Source of the DNA: Lachnospiraceae bacterium
Lineage (GTDB): Bacteria > Bacillota > Clostridia > Lachnospirales > Lachnospiraceae
DNA length: 58,987 nt
Assembly (NCBI GenBank): GCA_017395635.1
Contig: JAFQOE010000030.1
Span: forward strand, 1 to 58,987
Reading direction: 5' to 3'
Shown here: positions 1 to 7,591 of the stretch, piece after piece
Numbering within the stretch: the stretch's first letter is position 1
Layout of the letters: each line of letters starts with the position of its first letter
Made by a program: the position numbers and the translations under genes
The notes under the pieces: model-generated
The model's input: only the letters and a program-made list of their open reading frames with translations
Database searches by the model: none
What the model was told of the DNA's origin: nothing

Positions 1-162
1 AAAAACACAGGGCAAGAACGTATGTGGGTAAGAAACAAAGCATCTGTTACAAACTTAAATACACTTGCCCATATCAGTTTACTGGCAGTAGCTGTTGCCA
101 CAATCACTAGTGGTACAAGTCAATCCTACCGCAAACTGAAAGCAATAAAAAGAATTGCATGA
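1..162 (+). CDS. 3' end of an unidentified gene, cut by the window edge
   Basis: An open frame runs from base 1 to a TGA at 160-162 and gives the last 53 residues of a protein. The tail has a hydrophobic stretch (LAHISLLAVAVATIT) followed by a basic C-terminus (SYRKLKAIKRIA). I do not recognise it. It could be the C-terminus of a transposase or of a membrane or surface protein. It is the only plus-strand gene here and converges on the glycan operon, so it may mark the cluster boundary or a mobile-element insertion. The sequence to the left of the window is needed to decide. Confidence 0.4.
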   Translation, partial: KNTGQERMWVRNKASVTNLNTLAHISLLAVAVATITSGTSQSYRKLKAIKRIA

Positions 163-190
163 TTCAAAAATTCTCATAGTCTCATGATTT

Positions 191-209
191 CGTAAGTTTT
201 GGACTTACG
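191..209. terminator. hairpin between convergent genes
   Basis: CGTAAGT/ACTTACG form a perfect 7-bp stem with a 5-nt loop between the stop codons of the two convergent genes. A second, weaker pairing (CCATAAA at 224 with TTTATGG further on) lies next to it. Neither is followed by a clear T-run, so a terminator role is only inferred from position. Confidence 0.25.
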
Positions 210-280
210 TTAGCTTTGCTATGCCATAAAATCGCTACTTTTTAATTTATGGAAGCTGACTGCCAAGTCCTACTTTTAAA

Positions 281-1420
281 TCAATGAGTTTTGCTCATTT
301 CTATTACCTCATATGCTGCTATTGTTCTTTTAGCTCTCTCTTCAACCGAAAAATCTCTTATAGAAATCTCTCTTGAACCTTCTGCATACTTTTTCATTTT
401 TTCACTATCTGACGATAAACTGACAATAACATCAGCAAGTGCCTCAATATCCTCATTGGGAAATGTTTCTCCATTTACTCCTGATTGCACCATATCTGAC
501 ATTCTTTTAAGGTCAGAACCTATAATTGGCATATCGTAAATAAGTCCAAACTGAGCAATTCCACTTTGATATATTTCTCTATACGGAACGCATAAAATAT
601 CAGCTGCAGAGAAATAATATTTCATCATATCATCTGGAATATGTTTGAAATCTATTTTACTGATTTCAGGATTTAGATTATCTTTGACCAAGTTTTCATA
701 ATATTCTTTATCTACGGCATGAAATGCCCCAGCCCCAAGGAGAAATAAATCCCTATTTTTTGCGACTGCTTTGGGAAATGCTTTTATTAACAAATCTAAA
801 CCTTTAGATTGACGTATCGTTCCAAAGTATAAAACTACTGTTTTTTCTCTAGGTATTGCCAGCTTAGATCTAGCTTCGATTTTGTCAACTTTCTTATAGT
901 CCGATTTATCTCTAAATGCTGCTGTAATTACACTTTTATATGCGCTAGTGGAGAAAGTTTGGTTAAATAATTCCATGCTTTCAGTTGTATGCAAAAGTAT
1001 TGCATCTGCAGCTTTATAAATTAATGAAAGGGATTTCATTTCTAAAGGTCTTGTTTCAAATGGTATAATATCATTGACTGTAACAACAATCTTAGCGTAC
1101 TTTTTTAAGCTTTTTAAATACATCCATTCAATCCAAGGAAGAGAAAACCACTCAAAATGTATAATATCAAACTTATTCTCTTTTATAAATTTTTTTAGCT
1201 CTACTAATGCCTTTAGATAATTCTTTGCCTTATTTGCAAAATTGCCTTCATATGCACCATGAAAACCATAAACTATTTTAAAGTCATAGTCCCCGGTATT
1301 CTTAGGAGTAGAATCCGACATATAGCATGTAATATCATGATTTTTAGACATGTATTTAGCAGCAGAATATATATATTCCCAATTATTTTTTCCCAATTGT
1401 TCTACAAATAGTATTCTCAT
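281..1420 (-). CDS. GT4-type glycosyltransferase
   Basis: A 379-residue GT-B fold glycosyltransferase, probably cytoplasmic and building an extracellular glycan on a lipid carrier. The N-terminal half has the Rossmann start ILFVEQLG and the segment FDIIHFEWFSLPW. The second domain begins near residue 190 (VVLYFGTIRQSKGLDLLIKA), the usual GT4 pattern for nucleotide-sugar binding, and ends with FPNEDIEALADVI. The usual EGFG element is replaced by QSGIAQFGL. The gene starts 2 nt after the radical SAM gene ends and has a purine-rich site (AAGGG) before ATG. It is the last gene of the loaP-led operon in this window. The donor and acceptor sugars cannot be read from sequence. Confidence 0.85.
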   Translation of the reverse strand: MRILFVEQLGKNNWEYIYSAAKYMSKNHDITCYMSDSTPKNTGDYDFKIVYGFHGAYEGNFANKAKNYLKALVELKKFIKENKFDIIHFEWFSLPWIEWMYLKSLKKYAKIVVTVNDIIPFETRPLEMKSLSLIYKAADAILLHTTESMELFNQTFSTSAYKSVITAAFRDKSDYKKVDKIEARSKLAIPREKTVVLYFGTIRQSKGLDLLIKAFPKAVAKNRDLFLLGAGAFHAVDKEYYENLVKDNLNPEISKIDFKHIPDDMMKYYFSAADILCVPYREIYQSGIAQFGLIYDMPIIGSDLKRMSDMVQSGVNGETFPNEDIEALADVIVSLSSDSEKMKKYAEGSREISIRDFSVEERAKRTIAAYEVIEMSKTH

Positions 1421-1422
1421 AT

Positions 1423-2598
1423 TTATCCCTTCATCTGTGCAGCAATATCAGCATCAACAATTTCCTCACCGGTCTTGCCAACAAGTTGTGCTTTACTCGC
1501 TTCACTTAATCCATTATTTACTACAGCACACATATCGCATGTACTGCACTTATCCAACTCTTCTTTTGTGACTTTTCCATCTCTTAAATCACGAACAATC
1601 TTGTTCTCGTACATGCTGTACTTACCACCGAATAAACTCTTTAATTTGTGGGTAAATACCCACCATGCAGGAGTCCAGATATACTTGTACATTGCGGGTG
1701 AAACTGAACCAATCATCCAGCAGTCTCTATCACAATGCCTAACTTTCTTTCTAACCATTTCAGCTTCTGGAGAAGACCATAGTTCATCCCAAGACTGGGT
1801 ATTCAAATTACCCATAACCTCTTTATCTTTTGTTCCGTTACAAGGCATAACGTCTCCATATGGATCAATAAAGAAAGTATCAAAAGACATATCACAGGGA
1901 AGAAGTCGTTTCTGTCCATAGATGTAGTTGATAAGACCATGATTGAAGTAAGCTCTAAACCACTTCTTAGGACTGTTAGACTTCAGCAGCTCATTAATCA
2001 GGTTTTCAAAATTCTTTGCAACCATTGGTCTGTCTTTAATAATGTTCTTTGCTTCTACAAAGTAGAAAGAATTATGAAGAGATGCTGTTGCAAACTCCAT
2101 CCCCATCTCGTTGGAGATATTGTAAAGAGGAACGAGATCAGGAGCATTCTTATCCTGGACAGTCATACCAAATCCGACGTCCTTCATACCCATCTCTCTT
2201 AATTTCTTAAGAGTGTTGTATCCACGCTGATAACCGTTGTCCAAACCTCTAATTTCATTATTAGTCTGTTCCAAACCTTCGATTGAAATACGAATACCAA
2301 TCTGCGGGAACTCTTTAGCTAAATCAACGATACGATTAGTGAAGAAACCATTTGTGGAGATAACTATACGATCACTCTTCTTATAAAGTTCTCTAACAAT
2401 ATCCTTCAAATCAGTTCTAATAAAAGGCTCACCACCAGTGATGTTTGTAAAATACATTTTAGGAAGCTTTTTGATCGTCTCTAATGAGATTTCTTCATCT
2501 TGCTTGGAAGGTGCCTTATATCTATTACACATAGAACATCTTGCATTACAACGGTATGTAACGATAACTGTTCCGTTTAACTTTTGTTCTTTAGCCAT
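1423..2598 (-). CDS. radical SAM/SPASM protein of a glycan cluster
   Basis: A 391-residue radical SAM enzyme. The [4Fe-4S]-SAM motif CX3CX2C is at Cys17, Cys21 and Cys24, followed by the GGEP motif (NITGGEPFIRTDL) near residue 55. The C-terminal half carries further cysteine groups (MPCNGTKDK, HCDRDCW, CSTCDMCAVV) typical of a SPASM domain holding auxiliary iron-sulfur clusters. A good AGGAGA site precedes ATG. It sits between the heptose-nucleotide fusion gene and a glycosyltransferase, so a role in modifying a sugar or glycan precursor is inferred; the substrate is unknown. Similar proteins occur in LPS and EPS clusters, mostly uncharacterised. Confidence 0.85.
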   Translation of the reverse strand: MAKEQKLNGTVIVTYRCNARCSMCNRYKAPSKQDEEISLETIKKLPKMYFTNITGGEPFIRTDLKDIVRELYKKSDRIVISTNGFFTNRIVDLAKEFPQIGIRISIEGLEQTNNEIRGLDNGYQRGYNTLKKLREMGMKDVGFGMTVQDKNAPDLVPLYNISNEMGMEFATASLHNSFYFVEAKNIIKDRPMVAKNFENLINELLKSNSPKKWFRAYFNHGLINYIYGQKRLLPCDMSFDTFFIDPYGDVMPCNGTKDKEVMGNLNTQSWDELWSSPEAEMVRKKVRHCDRDCWMIGSVSPAMYKYIWTPAWWVFTHKLKSLFGGKYSMYENKIVRDLRDGKVTKEELDKCSTCDMCAVVNNGLSEASKAQLVGKTGEEIVDADIAAQMKG

Positions 2599-2611
2599 TT
2601 TATTTATTCTC

Positions 2612-3877
2612 CTATTTATATTTAATCCTCAAAATTTTATTTACAGCCTCTAATAGTCCGCCTTCTTCAATCTTAATCGTCTTGCATCCAGCTGCTTTTC
2701 CAGCTTCAACGTCGCTATCTGAATCTCCTATCATGTAGGATCTTTCTAGCTCAATATTCAAATCCTCAGCAGCTCTTAATAAGAGTCCGGGCTTTGGTTT
2801 TCTACAATCGCAGTCAATCTTTAACTCAGGAATTTCTCCCTCATATCCCTTGTGAGGATGATGTGGACAGAAGTAGATACCATCGAGGTATGCTCCCTGC
2901 TTTCCCAACTCCGTCTCCATCTTGTTGTGGATTTCTTCCAATCCTTCCCAAGTCACTTCACCACGAGCTATAACCGGTTGATTGGTGACTACAATAGCAA
3001 GATATCCAGACTTATTAATGAGTTTAATCGCCTTTGCTACGCCTGGTAGAAGTTCAAACTCTTCTTCTTTTCTCAAAAAACCGACGTAACGGTTTATCGT
3101 TCCATCACGATCTAGGAAGATTCCCTTTTGTTTATTAAAAAGGGTTTTAGCCTTGACAACACCTTTTTTATAATCTTCTTCAACTGACCGAAACCTTTCA
3201 GGAGTTCCCATATCTTTAACGTACTCAGGAGAGTCATAGCAGAACATGGTGTGTGTACCGCACAAAGGCTTCAAGATTTGTCTATCCAAATCTATCTTCT
3301 TGCCATCGCCTATATCCTCTTTCTTGATTCCACTCAACTTTAATGCCTTTGGACTGATAACATGAAGACCAGCGTTTACACGATTTTTATAAAACTCGGG
3401 ACGAAAGTCTTCCTTCGCCAGCCACTTTTCTACTTCTCCATTTGGAGAGGAGATGATTATACCTGAATCATACGGATGTGAATTTGGATGAGTGAAAAGT
3501 GTTACCAAGCCACCTTTCTCTTTGTGGTATTCCACCATTCTATTGAAATCAACATCAAACACAGCATCTGCGTTGAGGAGAAGAAAATCTTCTTTCAAAT
3601 CAAGAAAGAAAAGGGCTCCAGCATTCCCAAGTGGTTTGTCCTCAACAAAGTATTCTATATTTACTCCCCACTTCTCACCGGTCCCGAAATACTCTTGTAT
3701 CTTCTTCGCCATATATCCAATGGTGAGAATTAAGTCAGTAAAGCCCTGATCTCTGAGAGAAACAATTTCTCTCTCAAGTACTGGGATATTATCTACTGGA
3801 ATAAGTGGCTTTGGGATGTCTGGATACAATTCACTAATTCTCGTTCCTCTCCCGCCTGCCATTAATACTACTTTCAT
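2612..3877 (-). CDS. fused heptose-1-phosphate nucleotidyltransferase / heptose bisphosphate phosphatase
   Basis: A two-domain protein of 421 residues. Residues 1-235 are a nucleotidyltransferase with the start VVLMAGGRGTRI (GGRGTR at 8-13) and the metal-site region LLNADAVFDVDF, resembling HddC-type D-glycero-D-manno-heptose-1-phosphate guanylyltransferase. Residues ~250-421 are a HAD-IIIA phosphatase of GmhB type: FLDRDGTIN (nucleophile and acid Asp), VVTNQP, the zinc-binding CPHHPHKG and CDCRKPKPG, and YMIGDSDSDVEAGK. Together they would remove the 7-phosphate from heptose-1,7-bisphosphate and activate heptose-1-phosphate, giving a nucleotide-heptose for surface glycan. The start ATG overlaps the upstream stop (ATGA), implying translational coupling. 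GmhA and the GHMP kinase are not in this window. Confidence 0.85.
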   Translation of the reverse strand: MKVVLMAGGRGTRISELYPDIPKPLIPVDNIPVLEREIVSLRDQGFTDLILTIGYMAKKIQEYFGTGEKWGVNIEYFVEDKPLGNAGALFFLDLKEDFLLLNADAVFDVDFNRMVEYHKEKGGLVTLFTHPNSHPYDSGIIISSPNGEVEKWLAKEDFRPEFYKNRVNAGLHVISPKALKLSGIKKEDIGDGKKIDLDRQILKPLCGTHTMFCYDSPEYVKDMGTPERFRSVEEDYKKGVVKAKTLFNKQKGIFLDRDGTINRYVGFLRKEEEFELLPGVAKAIKLINKSGYLAIVVTNQPVIARGEVTWEGLEEIHNKMETELGKQGAYLDGIYFCPHHPHKGYEGEIPELKIDCDCRKPKPGLLLRAAEDLNIELERSYMIGDSDSDVEAGKAAGCKTIKIEEGGLLEAVNKILRIKYK

Positions 3878-4989
3878 CTCTTCTTTTCTCCATACAACCT
3901 CAAAGTCTTCTCAACCACATCATCCCAACTGTATTTACTAGTTATAAACTCCGTAGCATTATTCTTATATTTTTCAATCACATCTTCGTGGTTCAGTAAC
4001 CACTCCAACTTCTCTTTCAAGTCTTCCACACTACTCTTCTCAAATACTACTGCCTTGTCCTCTACAACCTCAGAGCACTCAGCAATATTGCTGACCAAAC
4101 AGCAATTGCCATAACTCATTGCTTCAAGTAAAGAGAGTGGCATGCCTTCAAGATCAGAAGGCAAACAGTAAATAAGAGCATTTGAATAAAGCTCTTCCAA
4201 AGCCCTACCCTGAACAAATCCAGTGAAAATGATTCTGCCATCTGCCTTGGCTTGTTCTTTCAACTCACTCATATACCCCTGAGTATCTGAACTCTCGCCG
4301 GCAATTACTAGTTTTTTCTTTGTTTTAATATTTTTATATGCTTGAATGAGGTAGTGCTCACCCTTCTCAGGTACGATGCGCCCAAGGTAAAGAACATATC
4401 CATCCTTCTCCAGTCCCCATTTTTTTATTTCTTTTATCTCTTTTTTTTCTGATCTATTCACACCGTTCGGGATGAACTTAGTCTCTCTCTTATAATTCTC
4501 CCAGAAGTAATTCTTTACTCCCTGGCTCAACACAACAATCTCATCCGCATACTTAACGGCATTTTTCTCGCCGCTTTTGATATACCAAGAAGCGAACCTT
4601 CCCCATTTTGCTCTATCCCAGTCCAATCCGTGCACGGTAACTACTACCTTCTTTTTAAGAAGGTGTGGGATGAACGAAAAAAAGGCTGGACCCTCTGCGT
4701 GGATATGGATTACATCTGTTTTACTAACCCCTGCTTTTACACACGCAAAGAATGATGAGGTAAGAGCAGCAAAACCTTTCCAATCTATGGTAGGCACTCC
4801 TACTATTTCCACACCCTTATATTCATTTCTCTTATCAACTTTGACTCCTGCCACATGCTTTCCTTTACGGTTATAACAGGTAACACTATGGCCTAGTTCA
4901 ACCATGCGTGTGCTTAATTCTTCTACAACCACTTCAATTCCACCCTCACGAGATGGAATTCTCTTATGACCCAGCATTGCAATTTTCAC
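3874..4989 (-). CDS. GT4-type glycosyltransferase
   Basis: A 371-residue GT-B glycosyltransferase with an N-terminal domain beginning IAMLGHKRIPSREGGIEVVV, as in the rhamnosyl- and galactosyl-transferase branch of GT4 (DUF1972-like start), then IHIHAEGPAFFSF and VVTVHGLDWDRAKWG. The GT1 domain (VLYLGRIVPEKGEHYLIQAY) starts near residue 205, and EGMPLSLLEAMSYG is the donor-binding EX7E region. The start is GTG behind AGAGGAAA. It follows loaP after a 127-bp gap that contains a hairpin, so it is the first enzyme gene under presumptive LoaP control. Confidence 0.85.
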   Translation of the reverse strand: MKIAMLGHKRIPSREGGIEVVVEELSTRMVELGHSVTCYNRKGKHVAGVKVDKRNEYKGVEIVGVPTIDWKGFAALTSSFFACVKAGVSKTDVIHIHAEGPAFFSFIPHLLKKKVVVTVHGLDWDRAKWGRFASWYIKSGEKNAVKYADEIVVLSQGVKNYFWENYKRETKFIPNGVNRSEKKEIKEIKKWGLEKDGYVLYLGRIVPEKGEHYLIQAYKNIKTKKKLVIAGESSDTQGYMSELKEQAKADGRIIFTGFVQGRALEELYSNALIYCLPSDLEGMPLSLLEAMSYGNCCLVSNIAECSEVVEDKAVVFEKSSVEDLKEKLEWLLNHEDVIEKYKNNATEFITSKYSWDDVVEKTLRLYGEKKR

Positions 4990-5035
4990 AGTGTTTTTCC
5001 TCTCCCCTTTAATCTAACTATCTTATTTCTTTTAT

Positions 5036-5052
5036 CCACTCCATAAGAGTGG
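5036..5052 (-). promoter_or_regulatory. hairpin in the loaP-to-glycosyltransferase leader
   Basis: On the minus-strand transcript CCACTC/GAGTGG pair perfectly around the 5-nt loop TTATG, about 65 nt after the loaP stop. No T-run follows, so it is not a simple terminator. LoaP proteins are known to act at an RNA hairpin in the leader of the operon they control; this is the clearest hairpin in the right place. That match is inference. Confidence 0.4.
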
Positions 5053-5116
5053 TTCAGAGTTCACATTTTCTCCCCTACATCATTGTCGCTGTATCTTATT
5101 TTGAGAGCAACTAAAC

Positions 5117-5629
5117 CTATCCCTCCACCCGACTCACAATCTCCAACCCGAACTGCATCTCTGTAATCCGTCCAAACATATCAATCTCCATAACACCATA
5201 CCGGTTATGGCGGTCTACATGTTTCAATACACCCTGATATCCTGCAAAGGCACCGGAGGTGATAATCACTTCGTCGCCTTCCATGTATCCGAAAGACATT
5301 TCAAAGACGTGTTCTGCATTGCCATGCTGTATAACAAATGCCTGTTCTTCTGTTGTAATGGGTATAAATTCATCTCCTGTTTTCAATACTTTTGTAAGCT
5401 CTGGTATGCCACGGAGAGCCTCATGTACCAATTCAATCTGATCTGTATCTAAGAACAGATACCCGGGAAATAAAATCCTCACAACGATTCTCCGCTGCCC
5501 TTTCTTCTTATATACACTCTCGTATTTGGGACAAAAGCAATCATTTAATAGATTCTTATCAATCTGTCTCCTGCAAAGATTTTTTACTTCTTCTTCTTTT
5601 CCTGTTGGAACCCGAATGACATACCACAT
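5117..5629 (-). CDS. loaP: LoaP-type NusG paralog, processive antiterminator
   Basis: A 170-residue NusG-family protein with an NGN domain at the N-terminus (WYVIRVPTGKEEEVKNLCRR) and FPGYLFLDTDQI, the aromatic patch that contacts the RNA polymerase clamp helices. A C-terminal KOW domain follows (EGDEVIITSGAFAGYQGVLK). Housekeeping NusG has a different N-terminal extension and sits near secE/rplK; this gene instead heads a polysaccharide operon, as LoaP genes do. LoaP lets RNA polymerase read through terminators in long biosynthetic operons. The start ATG has a strong GGAGG site. It is followed on the same strand by the glycosyltransferase/heptose/radical SAM genes. Assignment to LoaP rather than another specialised NusG rests on context and length. 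Confidence 0.85.
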   Translation of the reverse strand: MWYVIRVPTGKEEEVKNLCRRQIDKNLLNDCFCPKYESVYKKKGQRRIVVRILFPGYLFLDTDQIELVHEALRGIPELTKVLKTGDEFIPITTEEQAFVIQHGNAEHVFEMSFGYMEGDEVIITSGAFAGYQGVLKHVDRHNRYGVMEIDMFGRITEMQFGLEIVSRVEG

Positions 5630-5654
5630 GGTCTTCCTCCGTTTATATCACTCT

Positions 5655-5722
5655 GCATTTATAAATGGTGCATTATTGCAAAAAGGCAAGGCTTCGCCAT
5701 CCAATCCATTTTTCATAAATGC
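5655..5722 (-). promoter_or_regulatory. structured loaP leader with a terminator-like hairpin
   Basis: In the minus-strand transcript GGCGA/TTGCC pair around AGCC (5698-5685) and are followed directly by TTTTT, a short intrinsic-terminator shape 50-70 nt before loaP. It is enclosed by an 8-bp pairing of GCATTTAT (5722-5715) with ATAAATGC (5662-5655). The inner arm is also part of the perfect 12-bp palindrome CATTTATAAATG (5656-5667). The arrangement could attenuate loaP or let LoaP control itself; this is inference from structure. Confidence 0.35.
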
Positions 5723-5724
5723 AT

Positions 5725-6090
5725 CAGTCTATCTTTCTTTAACCAGACACCTACAATCTGCGAATCCTCGACAGTCTTGCAAATCATCTTCTTTTATCAA
5801 AAAAAGTTTTGTTACCTAAAACAACATTTACCTTACCACAATTGCGAACGAATTACAAGTCAAAGAGGGCGTAATACATAGAATAAGGGTGTTTATTGTC
5901 AGATTCTACATATTTAGTCTCCGAATTTCACCATTAATCAACATTTTTACTAAGTCATCATCCGCCATTCTTGGAATATGTTTCGTTCATATAACCGGAA
6001 CCCTTTCTCATTTTGTATACGAATGGACGGATGAATCTTTTATTGTGGGATTTTTTGTTTCCCCTATTATCCCCTCCGAACATCTCTCTA
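5725..6090. other. no convincing gene
   Basis: This AT-rich stretch between the loaP leader and the decayed gene has only short open frames. One 20-residue minus-strand frame (MADDDLVKMLINGEIRRLNM) looks protein-like but has no ribosome site. I see no promoter of good quality and no long repeat. Confidence 0.4.
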
Positions 6091-6091
6091 T

Positions 6092-6660
6092 TCAATTATA
6101 CCAATAACACCCAAATTCTATCGTCTGAAACCTAATAAGCTGTAAGGAAGCAAATGCCTCCGGCATGTATTGTACAAGCTCAATCATATCTTCACTAATG
6201 AATAAGTCCTTCAACATAACAAGATAAGACAAAACCATCTGTTTCATATACGGTATTGATTCAAATCTTGGATGTTCAAGTATCATTCGGAAACTAGGCA
6301 AAGCAAATATTCATCTTGACGTTTTTCACCGGATATAACAATTGACAGTGCTTCCCGAAGCACAATCCCCATCAGACGAATCAAAAAATGTTCATACGCT
6401 GCATCGTTAATTTTTTGTATAATACGACAGACCAGTTCCAGATGCTGCCAGCTCGGCAACCCCCGGCCCATTCTTTTCTTTCAATAGCAAAAACACTTCA
6501 TAACATTGATTTCCTTCAAACAATAAGAATACCAGTTCTTCTTCCGTAAACAACGGATATTGTTTCAAATAGCCCAGTATCTGCCATGCCTTTTCTCCCC
6601 TCAGAAAAAGATCTTTTACCAGAGGCAGACTGCCCTAATGTCTGTAAAATAGTATATTTT
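6092..6660 (-). pseudogene. decayed gene with at least two frame breaks
   Basis: Reading the minus strand from about 6660, three frames join into one helix-rich protein. First comes FEKYTILQTLGQS, then LVKDLFLRGEKAWQILGY through FLLLKEKNG, then a frame change into LELVCRIIQKINDAAYEH, and another near 6300 into PRFESIPYMKQMVLSYLV, ending with a stop at 6092. Each piece has normal amino acid composition but none has its own ribosome site. The first piece vaguely recalls the start and glycine loop of a protein kinase, but the rest does not. I do not recognise the family. It lies in the scar between loaP and EPS cluster A. Confidence 0.5.
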
Positions 6661-6673
6661 TCAAAAAATTTGT

Positions 6674-6690
6674 TGTATACATTGTATACA
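6674..6690. promoter_or_regulatory. tandem TGTATACA palindromes, possible operator
   Basis: Two copies of the 8-bp palindrome TGTATACA lie 9 bp apart (6674-6681 and 6683-6690), one DNA turn in phase. This is the shape of a GntR-type operator. No cognate regulator is nearby, and the site lies upstream of the decayed gene, about 90 bp from the plus-strand promoter. Confidence 0.3.
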
Positions 6691-6775
6691 TTGCTGTACT
6701 TTGTAGTATAACGAATTTCCTGTTAAATTATAATTTTCCAAGCAGAATTATTAGAATAAACGCTTAATCTTTTCC

Positions 6776-6804
6776 TTGACATCATCTTTCATTCTTCCTA
6801 TAAT
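6776..6804 (+). promoter_or_regulatory. consensus sigma-A promoter
   Basis: TTGACA and TATAAT are both perfect and are separated by exactly 17 bp. Transcription would start near 6811 and give a leader of about 170 nt before the Rpn-type gene remnant. This is among the strongest promoter matches in the window. Confidence 0.8.
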
Positions 6805-6810
6805 TAAAAC

Positions 6811-6980
6811 CATAAACACTGTGAAAATCTATCTGGTGTATGGAAACATACAAAGTGCAGACCAGAATCTTTGACTGTTCGTCAACATTTTCACACACTT
6901 TTATAAAATGTTGGCAGACAACAGCAGATAGATTTCTACATTAGAATGGTATCTTGCGATATGTCTGCCGGAAGGAGGCT
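6811..6980 (+). ncRNA. structured leader RNA, riboswitch-like, unidentified
   Basis: The leader closes with a perfect 11-bp stem (AAATCTATCTG 6825-6835 with CAGATAGATTT 6925-6935). Inside are TGTATG/CATACA capped by a GAAA tetraloop (6837-6852), and two mutually exclusive hairpins: TTGAC/GTCAA (6871-6885) and CAACATTTT/AAAATGTTG (6883-6913). GGCAGACA (6913-6920) can also pair with TGTCTGCC (6962-6969), directly before the GGAAGGAGG ribosome site of the next gene. Alternative pairings that reach the ribosome site are what a translational switch needs. I cannot match it to a known riboswitch class. Confidence 0.45.
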
Positions 6981-6982
6981 AT

Positions 6983-7385
6983 ATGGCATATACCAAAAGA
7001 AAACTAGAAGAATTGAATATCATGGATGATTTTCTGATGAATGCAGTGGCTACCGACGAAGAGGTGGGCGTTCCATTTTGCAGGGAAATCTTATCGGTAC
7101 TGTTACAAAGAGAAATCGGAGAGATCCGTGTAGTGTCGCAACGAACGATTCCAGCACTGACACCAACATTACGCGGAATCCGTATGGATGTAGAAGTTAT
7201 AGAGGATGTATAATGTTTGTAATCAATGCAGGGAAGTTCCGGAATTAGAATATGAAGACGGTCTTTCTTACATATACTTCTATACGAATGGAACAAAGGG
7301 CGGTACACCAGAGATTAAGGCAATGCTCAACTATATCAAAGAAAGTACCCAGGCCAATGTAACCTCGGTTCCTCGTCAAATTTAG
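6983..7385 (+). pseudogene. PD-(D/E)XK nuclease family (Rpn/YhgA-type) gene with internal deletion
   Basis: The first 76 residues (LEELNIMDDFLMNAVATDEE, then IRMDVEVIEDV) match the start of the Rpn-like transposase/nuclease family common in Lachnospiraceae. The frame then stops at 7211. After a frame change the C-terminal part resumes (VPELEYEDGLSYIYFYTNG, GGTPEIKAMLNYIKEST) and ends with TAG at 7383-7385. The middle, with most of the catalytic core, is missing, so roughly 130 of the usual 300 residues remain. Promoter, leader and ribosome site are intact. It is a remnant of a mobile or amplified gene family. Confidence 0.7.
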
Positions 7386-7436
7386 TGGGTAACAGGTATT
7401 CTTATCGTCGATTCCGAGGTGGTATTATAATTGTGA

Positions 7437-7497
7437 AGCAAAGGTATGTCAAGGGAGCTGTGCTCCACTTCGTGGAAACCCTTGACATACCTTTGCT
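7437..7497. repeat. cloverleaf-like palindrome
   Basis: Perfect 19-bp inverted arms (7437-7455 and 7479-7497, core GCAAAGGTATGTCAAGGG) enclose 23 bp that themselves form two small hairpins, GGAGC/GCTCC around TGT and CCAC/GTGG around TTC. The result is a three-way-junction shape in DNA or RNA. It sits exactly where the glycosyltransferase fragment is cut off, suggesting a mobile palindromic element or a recombination scar. No T-run of terminator type follows on either strand. Confidence 0.65.
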
Positions 7498-7591
7498 CCA
7501 CAACTATTGGGTACCTAAGGAATCAATGAACAGAGTTGTTATGCCTTTGCCATAACTGCATCTATATCAAGCTTACTGCAATTCAGATATA

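Noticed and set aside
5889..6107. 72-residue plus-strand frame
   Set aside because: No ribosome site or promoter, AT-driven hydrophobic composition.
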